Of a DNA stretch of 64,000 nt, positions 1 through 10,287 are shown piece by piece (the stretch's first letter is position 1; every line of letters begins with the position of its first letter). The position numbers and the translations under genes are program-made. The notes under the pieces were generated by a model. That model was not told where the DNA came from and searched no databases. It saw only the letters and a list, made by a program, of their open reading frames with translations. The stretch lies in assembly GCF_004359215.1 (NCBI RefSeq), contig NC_090615.1:3220318-3284317 (forward strand), read 5' to 3'. This DNA comes from Bremia lactucae. Taxonomy: Eukaryota; Oomycota; Peronosporomycetes; Peronosporales; Peronosporaceae.

Positions 1-324
1 AGGTATAGGCCATTATATCTATTTATTCCGCAGACTAATCAGCTGTAGAAGTAATCAAAGAGAATTACAAGATAAGATGAGATAAGAATTCATTTACATG
101 TTTAGTATTAGGTTATAGTTAAGTCAGCATTTACAAAGATATATTAAGAGACACTTAACTATATTAATACAGTTTTCATTTTACCCTCTTAAGTAAACTT
201 GTTTTAAGGGAAGTCTTCCTCTGCACGTACAGTGTACGTCACCTAACGAAAGGCACCACTCACAACTGAAGCAGTGTGAAGTGGACTTGTACTGAAACAG
301 TACAAGTCGTAGTGCCATGTTACA
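1..324 (+). repeat. 3' part of a Gypsy-type LTR (family A)
   Basis: This stretch aligns along its whole length with the 3' three quarters of the complete LTRs at 16409-16858 and 27749-28187. Shared features are the pyrimidine-rich stretch followed by AAGTCTTCCTCTGCACGTAC and the terminal ...GTTACA. The 5' end of the LTR lies outside the window. No tRNA primer site is evident after the LTR, so it could be a 3' LTR or a solo LTR. Confidence 0.8.
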
Positions 325-334
325 CCGCACCCCT

Positions 335-400
335 AGTTCCTCACGACGTTCGGTTGCAAATATCTAGTCCAAGTTCCTCACGACGTTCGGTTGCAAATAT
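335..400. repeat. Imperfect tandem duplication, 37-bp period
   Basis: The 29-bp block starting AGTTCCTCACGACG and ending GCAAATAT occurs at 335-363 and again at 372-400, separated by eight bases. It sits directly after the LTR end and overlaps no recognisable gene. A small local duplication is the simplest reading. Confidence 0.85.
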
Positions 401-639
401 GACCAAAGCTGGCGCATCTCCGCGCGTAGTTCTTGCAACCCGCCGCCAGAATAATTGAGGCTGTCTGGCTGTCAGGCAGGATATACAAAACAGCAAGCTA
501 AAGGTAGTCAAAGACCTATTTAGTGGAGCGAATCTAGCAACCAAAACTAAAACTGTGCACATGAACTAGGAACAAAACATCACCTAATGGACGTTGACCT
601 GTTAAAGTTCTTTTTAACTTACTAGAAGAGGAGAAAGTG
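401..639. other. Unassigned spacer between LTR fragment and MULE relic
   Basis: No gene, repeat or terminal inverted repeat is recognised here. Short open frames on both strands resemble no family I know. It may contain the decayed 5' end of the MULE that follows. Confidence 0.4.
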
Positions 640-2136
640 TACTACAGGGGTTTTCGAAAGCCAGAGGGAAAACTTCGATGTCGGTTTATTGCCCCAAACA
701 CGGAGGTATCGCTAGCTCGCATCTTTTGTGGGAATTCCATCTTTATCATAGAATCGACATACAAGACTACTAGGTATGCATATGCAAAAATTTTAAAGAA
801 ACATTCAATTATGCCTAAGTGCATGTACGCGTTTGGCTTTCGATACAAGATGCCTCTTCTTCACACTTTTGGCGTCACCCCAAAAAACAAACCGTGTCAC
901 TTTCGTGTTGCTTCCTTTCGGAGGAGAGTGAACCCGATTATACTTGAGCCGTTGCCCGATTTCCGCGATTGCTTTAGCGCTATTATTGGCGGGCGCAAAG
1001 TGGCGATGGTCGTCGACCTAGAAATCGCCCTCATTTCTGGCATAAAACGTGCCTTTCCGGATGCTTCAGTCTTAAATTGCTGTTGGCATATTAACAAGAA
1101 TGTGCAGGCCAATTGCGAGCACACTTTTAAACAGACGAAGCATAAAGTGACTTTTTGAATGCTGTGTCTGTCACTGTACACTTCCGCTAACGAAGAGATC
1201 TTCGAGGACCGCTGGGGAGCCATTAGACAAAGCGTGTCGCCTCCAGTGGTACATTATCTTGAATCCACGTGGCTCCAACGGCACAGACAGCAGTTTGTGA
1301 ATGCGTGGATTAGCAAAGTTGGCCAGTAGGGTCATGCTGTTACTTCCAGGGTTGAAGGTAGTCATGCATTTCTGAAGCAGTAGATTGCGGTATCCAAATC
1401 CAATCTGCACGCTGTTATAGTAAAACTTTGCTCGCTGGGTAGGCACAAAGAATTGAGTTTAGCCGACAAAATAAGTGCGGAGATAAGGATGGTATTGATA
1501 CGCTTGCAGGCGAACTTTTGGTCTGCACTTGTTCGGAAAATCTCTTCATTTGCTTAATTCAAGGTAATCAATGTAAATCAAGTGAGAGCAATCCTTTATT
1601 TTTCTACGTGCTAAATGATTGATGTTTTAGGTGCGCGGAATGTATTAGCTTGCCATACAACCTGGTCCCTAGACATTGTGTTCTGGAGCGTCTGCCAAGT
1701 CAATGGAGCTACCCTGCGAGCAGAAACTGCGGGCGATAGCAAACGCCGCCTCGCTGATGGTTTCTGACTTAGACCGCCATTAGTGGTTGCAGCAGCCAAT
1801 TCATCAAGCTCCTGCACGAGTGAGACAGGAGTTCTCAAATCAATTGTGCGTCGCCATGCAGGATTGGATCCACATCAGCAAAAGCAGCTACAGACAGCAC
1901 TGGGGTGCTTAAAAGCTACGGAAAATTATGAAGCTGACGAACCAAATGAAGTTCGTACACGCGGTCGTCCCCCTTCAGGATCGCAGCGATCAATGCGCCG
2001 GGACCCATTCCTTTTTGAGGATTTTGAAGCATTACAGCAACCAAAGCGGAAGTGCAGCAGCTGTAAGAAGGAAGGGCAAAATAAGCGAACTTGCCCACCC
2101 TACGAACATCCACTGAGAAGAGAGCTATGCTTTTGA
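640..2136 (+). pseudogene. Mutator-like (MULE) transposase relic
   Basis: The plus-strand frames read as a degraded MULE DDE transposase. Near the start, ESTYKTTRY matches the first catalytic region, followed by MPLLHTFGVT. VVDLEIALISGIKRAFP corresponds to the second acidic region and NCCWHINKNVQANC to the following Cys/His segment. After a stop near 1158 the homology resumes in other frames: EDRWGAIRQSV, LESTWLQRHRQQFV near 1190-1320, and TSRVEGSHAFLKQ near 1345-1380. The C-terminal piece at 1783-2136 ends in a Cys/His knuckle (KRKCSSCKKEGQNKRTCP). Several stops and frameshifts make it inactive. Similar order is seen in the MULE at 19.9-21.4 kb, but the two copies are clearly diverged. Confidence 0.85.
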
Positions 2137-2245
2137 GATTGAAAGCTATTGACATCACTCTCCGCGACTCCAAGCTGTCTAAACAATGAACATTATAATA
2201 ATTACGTGATCCGTTGAGTTGATACGGAATAATTTATTGCCTGAA

Positions 2246-2716
2246 TGGAGGGGGGGGGGTGATTATGATTGAAGGGTGTGTCATTATATGTGCTTCCTAT
2301 AAATATTGCTCAGTTATTTGGCAATTCTTTTTAAATCAGCCCCGCCAAACGGGCTAATGGGCGCTGAGCGCTGAGTCACTTTACTTAATTTTTATTAATG
2401 TATTATTAAGAATTCAGTAAAGTGACTCATTGCTCAATGTCCTGACTTAATTACAAAGTCAGGAAATTGAGAAGTATAATACGTAGGATCTTAATATATA
2501 TAGATACAATTTTACCATGGGAGCTGCTATCTGGACACCTTTTGTCTAATCGGACCCACCCCCTCCTTCATATATTCTCTATATTTTAATCAACATCACC
2601 CATATAAATATGCACATACACACCTACACCCTTCATTTCGTCTAATTTAACGTACGTTGTATTGCACAGCCAACGCCATTATTCCTGCCTACCCTTCCCA
2701 TGTTGTCAAGTTCTAC
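2246..2716 (+). repeat. Ty1/Copia LTR plus leader, preceded by a polypurine run
   Basis: Beginning TGATTATGATTGAAGGG at 2260, this sequence is repeated in opposite orientation at about 61994-62393 and 62586-62976. In the 62-kb region it lies upstream of a Copia gag on the minus strand. Here it is followed by the same leader and by the gag start ATGGCAAAGGC at 2717, so it occupies the 5' LTR position. The LTR body probably ends near 2666-2668. A run of about a dozen purines, mostly G, directly precedes the LTR and resembles a polypurine tract, which normally sits before a 3' LTR. A tandem or recombined arrangement is possible. Confidence 0.8.
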
Positions 2717-3558
2717 ATGGCAAAGGCTACCACCGCGTCCTCGGTATTTTAAAGAGAAGCGTAGCACGCACTGGGCGGGTCTTCCATTAGCTAAAGTTAA
2801 AAAAGCATGACGAGAATGTGACAGTTTGAGAGCTGTAATGTGCCTTTGTCATCTAAGAAACTTTTCACGACTCGAATTACTTTCTTGGGTAGTTTAATGC
2901 CCGAATGGAATTCGCGAGGAAGGGCCTGCAAGTTCATATCACAACCAGAAAGCCCGAAAATGTAGCGCTGTGCGAGACGCATGAATGGAGACTCGCCGAT
3001 ATGAAGGCTTTGGCAATATTTGCCCAGATGTTGAGCCCGACGTATCAGTCGATGATTCGGGAACCAAAGTCTGCCTATGCGGCATGGAAAATGCTCCGGA
3101 ATTTTCTGTGAAGCAAATGCTTCATAATCGTGTGCAACTGCGGAAAGAGATTTTACGCGTTTACTATGAGTCAAAGCGAAGACTTGATGACACATATAAT
3201 GCGTTTTGATGAAATGTGCTCGCGGTTGGCTGCTGCTGCCAGCAAGGCAATTTTGGAGGACGAACGCCTTCTCAGTTTGCTTGGCAGCCTGCCGCAGGAA
3301 TATGATTCTATGGTTCGAATTATTGAAGCAAACGGTAAGTTAGCTTTGCTTGACGCAAAAGAGATGTTGCGTCGCGAGTACGGCCAAAACGAGAAGCGCG
3401 AAGAGAAAGAGCAAGCTTTCAAGGCATCTACGTCAAAGCAAGGAGCCCAAGGTGGTCGTGGTGGTCGTGGATTCGAGAATAAAGATCGTCGACATGGGAA
3501 GAACAACTACAGAGACAATCAAGATCATCAAACAAACAAAAAATGAATTTTGTGGCAA
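2717..3558 (+). pseudogene. Ty1/Copia gag relic, truncated
   Basis: The region is the plus-strand counterpart of the Copia gag at about 61940-61060. It carries the UBN2-type gag fold seen as AYAAWKMLRNF, SEDLMTHIMRFDEM, LLSLLGSLPQEYDSM and LDAKEMLRREYGQ. A basic Gly/Arg-rich tail (GGRGGRGFENKDRR) normally precedes the CCHC knuckle. Frame is lost at a stop eleven codons after the start and again near 3111. At about 3558, exactly where the knuckle should begin, the sequence switches to an unrelated Gypsy reverse transcriptase. Structural gag protein of a retroelement; no longer functional. Confidence 0.85.
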
Positions 3559-4350
3559 GTGAGGGATTCACCTCCCCACATAGCTCTCCGATCTTCTGTG
3601 TGCGAAAGACTACAGGAGGGTGTCGGATAGTGCACGCATTCAACAAACTGAATGCTGCAACAGTACCGGCTCAAACGCCGATACCTAGAAAAGACGTAAT
3701 CATAGATGGTATGTCTAAGAGTACGATCTTATCGTCTTAGGATGTTATGGATGGATTTTATCAGATTCTTATGCGTGAACGGGTCTTCCCGTACACAGCA
3801 GTGAGCACTCCTAGTGGGATGCTCTGGGAATAGCTAGTAATGCCACAGGGGCTTAGTAACGCGTTCAACAGATGCGTCACGAATCTGTTGAGACCGGTGC
3901 GAGAATTTGCACCGAGTTATTTTGACGATGTATTCGTCCATAGCCGAGCCGTGGACGGAAAGACGGAAGTGGGAGTTCATAAAACTCACGTTCGTCAGGT
4001 TCTTGCACTTATGCGAAAGCCTAAGCTGTACGCAAATCTCAGGAAGCGTATATTCGCTGCAAGCGACATACCGCTTCTTGGGTGCATCGTCGGTAAACAC
4101 GGCGCGCGCCCTGATCCCGAAAAGATCATGGCAATCACCGACGGGCCAGTTCCAGTCGATGTCAAGGGACTTAGAAAGTTCCTTGGTTTAGCGACGTACT
4201 TGCACAAGTACTCTCGCAATTATGCAGAGATGACAGTTCATCTCTCTCGTCTCTTGAAAAAAGACGAGAAATGGTTATGGAACGCTGATTGTCAGCGTTC
4301 GTTTGAAGGTATCAAGCAAAGCTTGATGCAATCGCCCATCTTGGCGATTA
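3559..4350 (+). pseudogene. Ty3/Gypsy reverse transcriptase fragment
   Basis: Conceptual translation gives Gypsy RT blocks: SPIFCVRKTTGGCRIVHAFN, TPIPRKDVIIDGMSK, then MPQGLSNAFNRCVTNLL, the active-site region PSYFDDVFVHS and LGCIVGKHGARPDPEK. The thumb and the tether toward RNase H follow (LRKFLGLATYLHKYSRNYAE). The second and third catalytic aspartates in YFDD are present. There are in-frame stops near 3738 and 3832, and a short deletion in the fingers/palm (SNAFNRC instead of SNAPATFNRC in sister copies). It is nearly identical to 25.6-26.4 kb. Around 4350 it switches abruptly into gag sequence of the same family. Confidence 0.9.
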
Positions 4351-5985
4351 TCATATTCCGATATTCGACTCATCATGGCTTCACAAGCCTGGTGAGGTTG
4401 AAACAGAATTCTTCATCAATGCCTTTTACCGGCATCGGTGGTACACTTGCAAACGAACAAAGGATGTCAAACCTTTGTTCCGAGCTTGGACAGCCTTTGT
4501 ATAGAATGTACATAACATAGGCTGTGAGGTCTGGCTTGACAAGCTAAATGCTTTCCGTGAACGGTTCCAGAACGGACCGTACTCGGTGCACCCTATAAGT
4601 TGCACCCTATGTTTAGAGAGGCACGGATTCTTGCCTCTCGTGGGGAGACTCATGTCCATGCTGTTTTAAGGGTGCAGGTAAATGCCCTAAGGAAGCATAT
4701 TCCTCAAAGATCCCCATTGGAGGACTCTCATCTCTTACGAGATGCGTCAAGGGATCGATAACCTTCAATACTTTTTTGCTCGGGAAGCACTCGTTCTCCG
4801 TTGGACCTTTTACCAAGGAGGATGGGTCTCGTCGTAATGTAAGACGAGACCCGGAACGTCCAATATCAGTTAGGAACGAGGTTCCCAACTATCATGCGAG
4901 GGCGGACACCCTCGCCAACGAACGAGATAACTCACTCGAACCTCTTTGCCTCACGGTGGCTCAAGAATCTTTTAACAAGAAAGCGCTTCTCACCACCCGA
5001 ACCCATCAATGGATGTGGGGGGGGAATCGGATTCGCCTCGTTTGACGAGCCCGATTCAGCATTGTAATTCGAATCACACCCTTTTTTCCTTAAGAGGGAA
5101 TCTTGACCACGAGCAATTTCGTCGCCGCGCATTAGCGGTGACGGTCGACAATGTTTCTCGTGACCAGGTAAAAAGTTGTGCGCAGATTGAGACTGAACAA
5201 ACTGGCGAACGAAAAGAAGCTGTTGACTGTTCGTCAGAAGATTTTCTTTCTTGTAGGAAAGAGTGGATCGTCTTGCTCAAAAGAAATAGACCCTGTTCTG
5301 AGACAATAAGTCTTTAGCTGGGAGCCATAAGGCTTTAGCTGATGCCCTTGACCGTTCCGGTGTAATCCGGATCGGAAGAAGCCTCGTACTGATGGCGTGA
5401 GCGGAGACGACCAGCAAAAAAAGTAGGATGCGTACGCATTCTACGAGGCAGCTCGATCGTGTATGCATTGCCTTAGCGATGTAATACACGAAACGGGCCG
5501 ATATACCTGGGCAGTAATTTATTACTGCCTACACTCGTCACTACGTGCTTTGGTGGGTTTACCGTAGACAGTATGACTAGGTCATTAATTTTAAATTTAA
5601 GTGTGTTTGCTTTTCCATTTTTGTCAGAGTTCCGTATCTGTCGGTCCACCGCACTAGCGATGGAATCCCGTACAAATGGACCACTGCTTCGCTAGCCAGC
5701 AGGAAACCACCTGCTGACTCGATTTTATTTTTGTTTCAGTGCAACCGGCTCGCACTGCGGAGATATTCATCTCTTCACGATTGAGAGCATTATCATTAAT
5801 AGTATTGTTTTCGATGCTGAGTCTTCCAGCATCGTTGTCTAAGTCAGTAAAAGCATAACTGTTATTACTGAGTTTGTCCACTTCAATGTTAGTAAACTCA
5901 ACATTCGTATCCTTCGCATTGAACCTTAGGGCTAATGAGTCATGAGCAAGAGCTAAAGCTTCTTTGCTCGAGCGAGTCCCTCCCC
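4351..5985 (+). pseudogene. Ty3/Gypsy gag C-terminal region and gag-pol linker, relic
   Basis: This segment parallels 23847-25440. It contains the gag stretch with a Cys-poor core, then a coiled-coil-like segment at about 5010-5320 (its 24.6-24.9 kb homologue has clear heptads). A non-coding-looking linker with the phrase CCTGGGCAGTAATTTAT near 5507 follows. Stops and frameshifts are frequent. The order RT (upstream) then gag (downstream) is backwards for one element, so two copies have been joined by deletion or nested insertion. At about 5985 homology to the 25.4-kb copy ends and a minus-strand integrase begins. Confidence 0.75.
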
Positions 5986-6254
5986 CCTTAAATAAGAGTT
6001 ACTCTCAAACAGCATAGGGATACGAGGGTGTCGTAAGCCATTCACGAAAAATGGTGTATGCTTTGTAGAAGCATGCGCTGAATTGTTGATGGCAAATTCT
6101 ACATCGGCAAGAACTCGCTCCAGCTGTCAAAAGAGTGGACGTGTCCGAGACGTATCTCTTAGAGAATACGGTTTGCACGGTCCGTCTGACCATCTGTTTC
6201 AGGATGATCAGAAGTTGACATTTTTAAATGTGATCCAAGTGATTTGAACACTGT
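5986..6254 (-). pseudogene. Ty3/Gypsy integrase, distal catalytic part, relic
   Basis: On the minus strand the sequence reads SLGSHLKMSTSDHPETDGQT, the region just before the last catalytic glutamate of Gypsy integrases, then hits a stop after ANRIL. The rest of the fragment, toward 6005, is a frameshifted continuation. Its upstream half lies at 6720-7015 and the two are separated by rDNA and filler, so this is one integrase gene split by an insertion or repair patch. Confidence 0.8.
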
Positions 6255-6455
6255 TAGCTACTAATTCCAACCGAGGTCGAAACGATCGCCATGATGGGAC
6301 GCATTTAGCAGCAACCGCTAACAATAAAGTCTGCAGTCGCCGCCTAATTTGTTCCCAACTAAGTTTTGCCACAGTTCACGTGGAAGTTTTTTAGGTGTGG
6401 TAATGATCCTTCCGCAGGTTCATCTACGGAAACCTTGTTACGACTTCACCTTTAC
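6255..6455 (-). rRNA. rDNA fragment: 3' end of SSU rRNA plus start of ITS1
   Basis: On the minus strand 6455-6400 matches the universally conserved SSU 3' end (AAGTCGTAACAAGG, then TCCGTAG and CCTGCGGAAGGATCATTA). It continues directly into an oomycete-type ITS1 beginning CCACACCTAAAAAACTT and including CATCATGGCGATCG down to about 6255. ITS1 ends abruptly at integrase sequence. The SSU part covers only its last ~55 bases. This is a detached rDNA scrap, not a functional rRNA gene. It gives the strongest taxonomic hint in the window. The identification rests on remembered conserved sequence, not a database search. Confidence 0.88.
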
Positions 6456-6719
6456 CTTTGCATTCTTAACGTATTTTTGTTACCATCTCCTTCAATGGCT
6501 AGTTATACAGGTTTGCGGCTGCGGTAGTACTAAAATCAATAATAGAGCATAGCTTAAACCAGTAATGCTCACTAACTCAGCCGCAGGGTGTTAATTAGAA
6601 AGTGGTATTGAGGATGGTAGTGACTTGTTCACGACTGCAGATTCTCATGCTGAATCTGGAAATTCTCATGCTACAATTCGCAATGAAAATTTTGCACGGA
6701 GATTTTAAGCTTGAGCTCA
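6456..6719. other. Filler sequence between rDNA scrap and integrase
   Basis: About 260 bases with no recognised homology lie between the SSU end and the integrase core. A small direct repeat, ATTCTCATGCT, occurs twice near 6641 and 6661. This is compatible with patchwork end-joining repair but proves nothing. Confidence 0.4.
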
Positions 6720-7250
6720 TCCCGCCGTGGATCGAGGGTCTCGATCTGAGACCAGTTCAAAATGTAACCCATCAAGTAAAAGATCGTTTTAATAAAGCCA
6801 CGAGCACAGCTTTTGGCTGTGATCGACTCCGGGACGGCAGCAAGATGTACCATCTTGCTTAAACGCTCAGCAAAAACAAGAATACCATTATTCTTATGGG
6901 TGACTTCAAAGAATCCGAGGACGAAGTTCATAGATACGGACTGCCAGCACTCTGCCGGAAAAGGCAGAGGATGTAACGGAGCACGGGATGAAGCACTGGG
7001 CACGGGATGAAGCACTGGGGTTTCTTGTTGACAAACTTCTCAAGCACGTATGTGCTTGTGGACGAACACATACTGGCGTGGCCAGTAGAAGTCGGAACTT
7101 ATCGTGAGAAATGTCTTCTCCCGTCCACGATGACCACTTTTTGGTGCATCGTGGTACTCATACATGATGCGTAATCGCAGATCATTATGGGTAGGGATGA
7201 TGACACGAGGTGTGTCGCCAGCAATGGCTGAACAATACAATTAACCGTTG
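6720..7250 (-). pseudogene. Ty3/Gypsy integrase, zinc-binding and proximal catalytic part
   Basis: Minus-strand frames show the H2C2-type N-terminal region (LRIMYEYHDAPKSGHRGREK followed by a YWP-like DFYWPR) at 7240-7040. The catalytic core opens with SMNFVLGFFEV and VFAERLSKMVHLAAVPESI at 6990-6800 and then ELVSDRDPR near 6740. Frameshifts separate the blocks, and the gene breaks at 6720 into filler and rDNA. It continues at 6254-5986. Confidence 0.85.
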
Positions 7251-7429
7251 CGCGTTGTATATCTATCTGTTGAGGATCGATACAACTTCGACAACCCTTC
7301 TAAGGATTGTTGGGATGGATCTCTTAGGTAATCCATCAACCCTGTAAGAGCCTTATCTTCATGTTAAGCTCTTCTAACGTCGTCATTTAATGTTGACATC
7401 GGAACACTTATTATTGCAACAGTGATCTT

Positions 7430-7935
7430 ATGGTCACTGTTGCGCAGCCAGCTCAAAATAGGGCCGGCGCGAAAGGGCATCAGCGACAACGCTTAGTCGT
7501 CTTGATTTATACTCCACGGAGAAGTTATACTCCGCAAAGGAAGACAACCATCTCGCCATTCTATGCGAGAGGTGTGGACTGCTTATGGCCGTGCGTAAAG
7601 ACGCATGGTCCGTATATTCAATGAACGGTCTATCTTCCAAGAGGTAGACCCTAACTTAGCCAGTGCGTATTTCATGGCAAGGAGTTCCTTATCATACACT
7701 AAATAGTTGCGTTCGCTGGTTGAAATTGACGCGATTGAAAATAGACGACGCGCTCTGCGCCGTCTGTGACATATTGCGTTAACGCACAGCCGAATGCAAA
7801 ATCGCTGGCGTCAGGGACGACATGAAAAGGTCGATCTCGGTCTGCAATCGCCAGGATTGGCGATTGCATCCAGCTTTTCTTAATATCATCGAAGGAAAGC
7901 TGACAATCAGGGTTCCATGACAACTTTACGTTTTT
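7430..7935 (-). pseudogene. Ty3/Gypsy RNase H region, relic
   Basis: Reading down the minus strand: WNPDCQLSFDDIKKSWMQSP, then VVPDASDFAFGCALTQY with the first RNase H acidic residue, YFQSRQFQPA, and later IEYTDHASLRTAI and VVADALSRRP. This is the normal order between RT and integrase. A frameshift near 7690 breaks it. It belongs to the same element as the RT at 7960-8800. Confidence 0.88.
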
Positions 7936-7959
7936 TCTTCAACAAAGAAGAAAGATATA

Positions 7960-8800
7960 CTGTCATTTTAGCACAAGTACGTGAGTACTTGTGCAAAAAT
8001 GCCGCTAAACGAGGAACTGTTTTAGTCCCTTACATCGACTGGTACAAGCCAGTCGGTGATCGCCTTGATCTTTTTCTGAATCGCGGCATTCACCGTGTTT
8101 ACCCACGATGCACCCAAGAAGAGGTATTTCGCTTGCAGCGAATATACATTTCTGCATGCAACTTGTGCTTACGCATAAGGGTAAGAACCTTTCGGACGTG
8201 GATACGATGAACTTCAACATCCGGCGTTCCGTTCATGGGTCTGCTATGAACGAAGTCGTCATCATAATAGCTCGGTACAAAATCCCGCCCCGATCTCAAT
8301 AGATTGGTTACACGTTTGTCAAATGTCGCAGGGGCATTACTAAACCCCTGTGGCATGACTAGCCACTCCCATAGCATACTACTTGGGGGTGATTACTGCT
8401 GTGAGCGGAATATCTTGTTCACGCACAAGGATCTGATAGAATCCATCCAGCAGATTCATTGACGAAAAGATAGTACTCTTTGACATGCCATCAATGATTA
8501 CATATTTTCGTGGTATCGGCGTTTGAGCCGGTACAGTTGCAGTATTCAGTTTATTGAATGCATGCACTATCCGCCAACCTCCTGTTGCATTGCGCACACA
8601 GAAGGTTGTAGAGCTATGTGGGAAAGTTGATTCCCTCACATGGCCCGCTGCTAAGCATTCGGCAAAGAATTTGTCGATCGCTATTACTTGTTCACGACGC
8701 AACGGCAATTGATTCATACCACAGTATTTCGAACCTGGGATAAGGTCGATTTCGTGTCGAGTGCCTTTGTCGTTAGGCAACTCGCACGGTACTGATTCAG
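7960..8800 (-). pseudogene. Ty3/Gypsy reverse transcriptase, relic
   Basis: The first block (8780-8379) includes TRHEIDLIPGSKYCGMNQLP, FCVRNATGGWRIVHAFNKLN, PIPRKYVIIDGMSK and LLDGFYQILVREQDIP, with the first catalytic aspartate in the LDGF block. After a frameshift at about 8380 come MPQGFSNAPATF, YYDDDFVHSR (active site) and VHRIHVRKVLTLMRK. A later frameshift near 8160 leads to SEIPLLGCIVGKHG. It is the same family as the 25.5-26.6 kb copy but diverged and inactive. Confidence 0.9.
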
Positions 8801-9600
8801 GGAAGACATCCTAAAATTCAACTAAATCTTTATGCATATGGGTTGTTTTCAAAGACTCCCAGGATCGGGACGTAAAACGTATAATCCGAATCTTCTCATT
8901 CAGGACACTTTCGTTTATCGATGAGCTATTGAGAATCCGTTCGTTCTCAAGAAATACGATTGCCGACCGAATATTGGCCACGTTGTCGTCATCTGTGACA
9001 AGTAGGCAGATCTGCTTGACTTTACTACTACGCAGATCAGCAAAAACCGTTTCGATTATAGCGTTGGCAATCGAGTTATCTCCGAAGTTAACTTCGGAGG
9101 CGCTAATAGATCAAGTGTATAAGCGCCTACACTTGATCCATTGTTTACTAAGACATTGATTGTCTCAGTTTCTTCTTTGGAACTTATTTCCAAAGGTACC
9201 TGGGAACCTTAGACCACAGGTTTCCGGGGACTTCTTCTCTCAGAAATTATTTGGTGAATATCCTCCCCAACATCCTCTAGCTGTGGTTGCGCTACCACAG
9301 CGATATCCTTCACGATCGACTCTCCAGTCGAGCAAGGACTTTCGCACTCTCTCTTATAGACGGGCGTTCCAAATTCTCTTGGATGTTGCTTTTCAAGAAA
9401 GCATCCTTGTTTCGTACCTCTTAACTTATTCGAGTGGTTGAACTTCGACGCTGCCTGTGCTTGTGCACTTCCGTCAATAACTATGTCCACGTCACAATAG
9501 CGGACCTTCGATGTTGCATTTGCTCGTGCACAGCCGTCGGGATCTAACTCCACAATGTGCTGGGTATTCACACTGAGGTCTTGTGCAGTCATGCTAACGA
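8801..9600 (-). pseudogene. Gypsy gag-pol spacer upstream of RT, relic
   Basis: Directly upstream of RT on the minus strand, an open stretch at 9592-9209 encodes a hydrophilic polypeptide starting MTAQDLSVNTQHIVELDPDG. It is followed by a frameshifted region to 8801 that contains NNGSSVGAYTLDLL. In related elements this interval holds a protease and linker. No convincing D-S/T-G protease triad is visible here, so only a positional assignment is made. Confidence 0.5.
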
Positions 9601-10287
9601 CCGAACCACAAGTGAGGCCATCGCACTCACTCGTACGACATCCACACGCCTGTAACGCTCAAAGACGTTCATTAGTTGGCCATGATGAACGAGAGACAAT
9701 TATTAAATTGTTCTAGAAGGGACAACAGCATTGTGAAGCGAACCACCTGCTGACTTGCCGTATTCCCAAGCCTGCGTACGGAAGAATATGCACTAAGATG
9801 CACAAGGTCATGGTTTTGAGCACCATTATCTATCTCCAACTTCCAAGCTCTTTGCTTTAAAGTGACTTGGAAAGGATAGTTCAAGCACTTATGGCTTCGC
9901 TTACTTGAATTTTCGGGACGGTCTGGGTCATGATGGGATACCAGCATTCTTGTATTTAAAAAAATCTTTACTTGCACTTCGTTCTAGGACGGTTCCAACT
10001 TTTCTAAACCGCGCAAAAAAGTCAATGGAAAGCCGTCAGATAACGCCGCAGTTGGTGATCGTGCACGGAGAGTTTGGCGTTGATCTATGTAATGCAATGT
10101 GATACGCTGTAATTCAGAAATTAAATTGACTAAAAACTGCATGAAGTGAGTTTAGAAATTCTCTTCCTAAAATGTGGTTTTACTCTTTTTAAACCCATAC
10201 GGCAATTTTTCGTTCAATAGTAGTAATTGTCCCGTCCTATCCTATATATTGATGTTTTGTCCTCTTTTTTAGCGCTCAGACTCATGT
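9601..10287. other. Unassigned interval at the 3' flank of the phosphatase gene
   Basis: A minus-strand open frame at 9977-9672 resembles nothing I recognise. The interval probably holds decayed 5' sequence of the minus-strand Gypsy and the 3' flank of the phosphatase gene. A polyadenylation region for that gene would lie just below 10288, but no signal is clear enough to call. Confidence 0.4.

Noticed and set aside
2246..2259. G-run as a sequencing artefact or G-quadruplex element
   Set aside because: Its position directly before a Copia LTR fits a polypurine tract; quadruplex formation cannot be judged from one run.
6400..6455. Functional SSU rRNA gene
   Set aside because: Only the last ~55 bases are present, with substitutions, and the flanks are integrase and filler.
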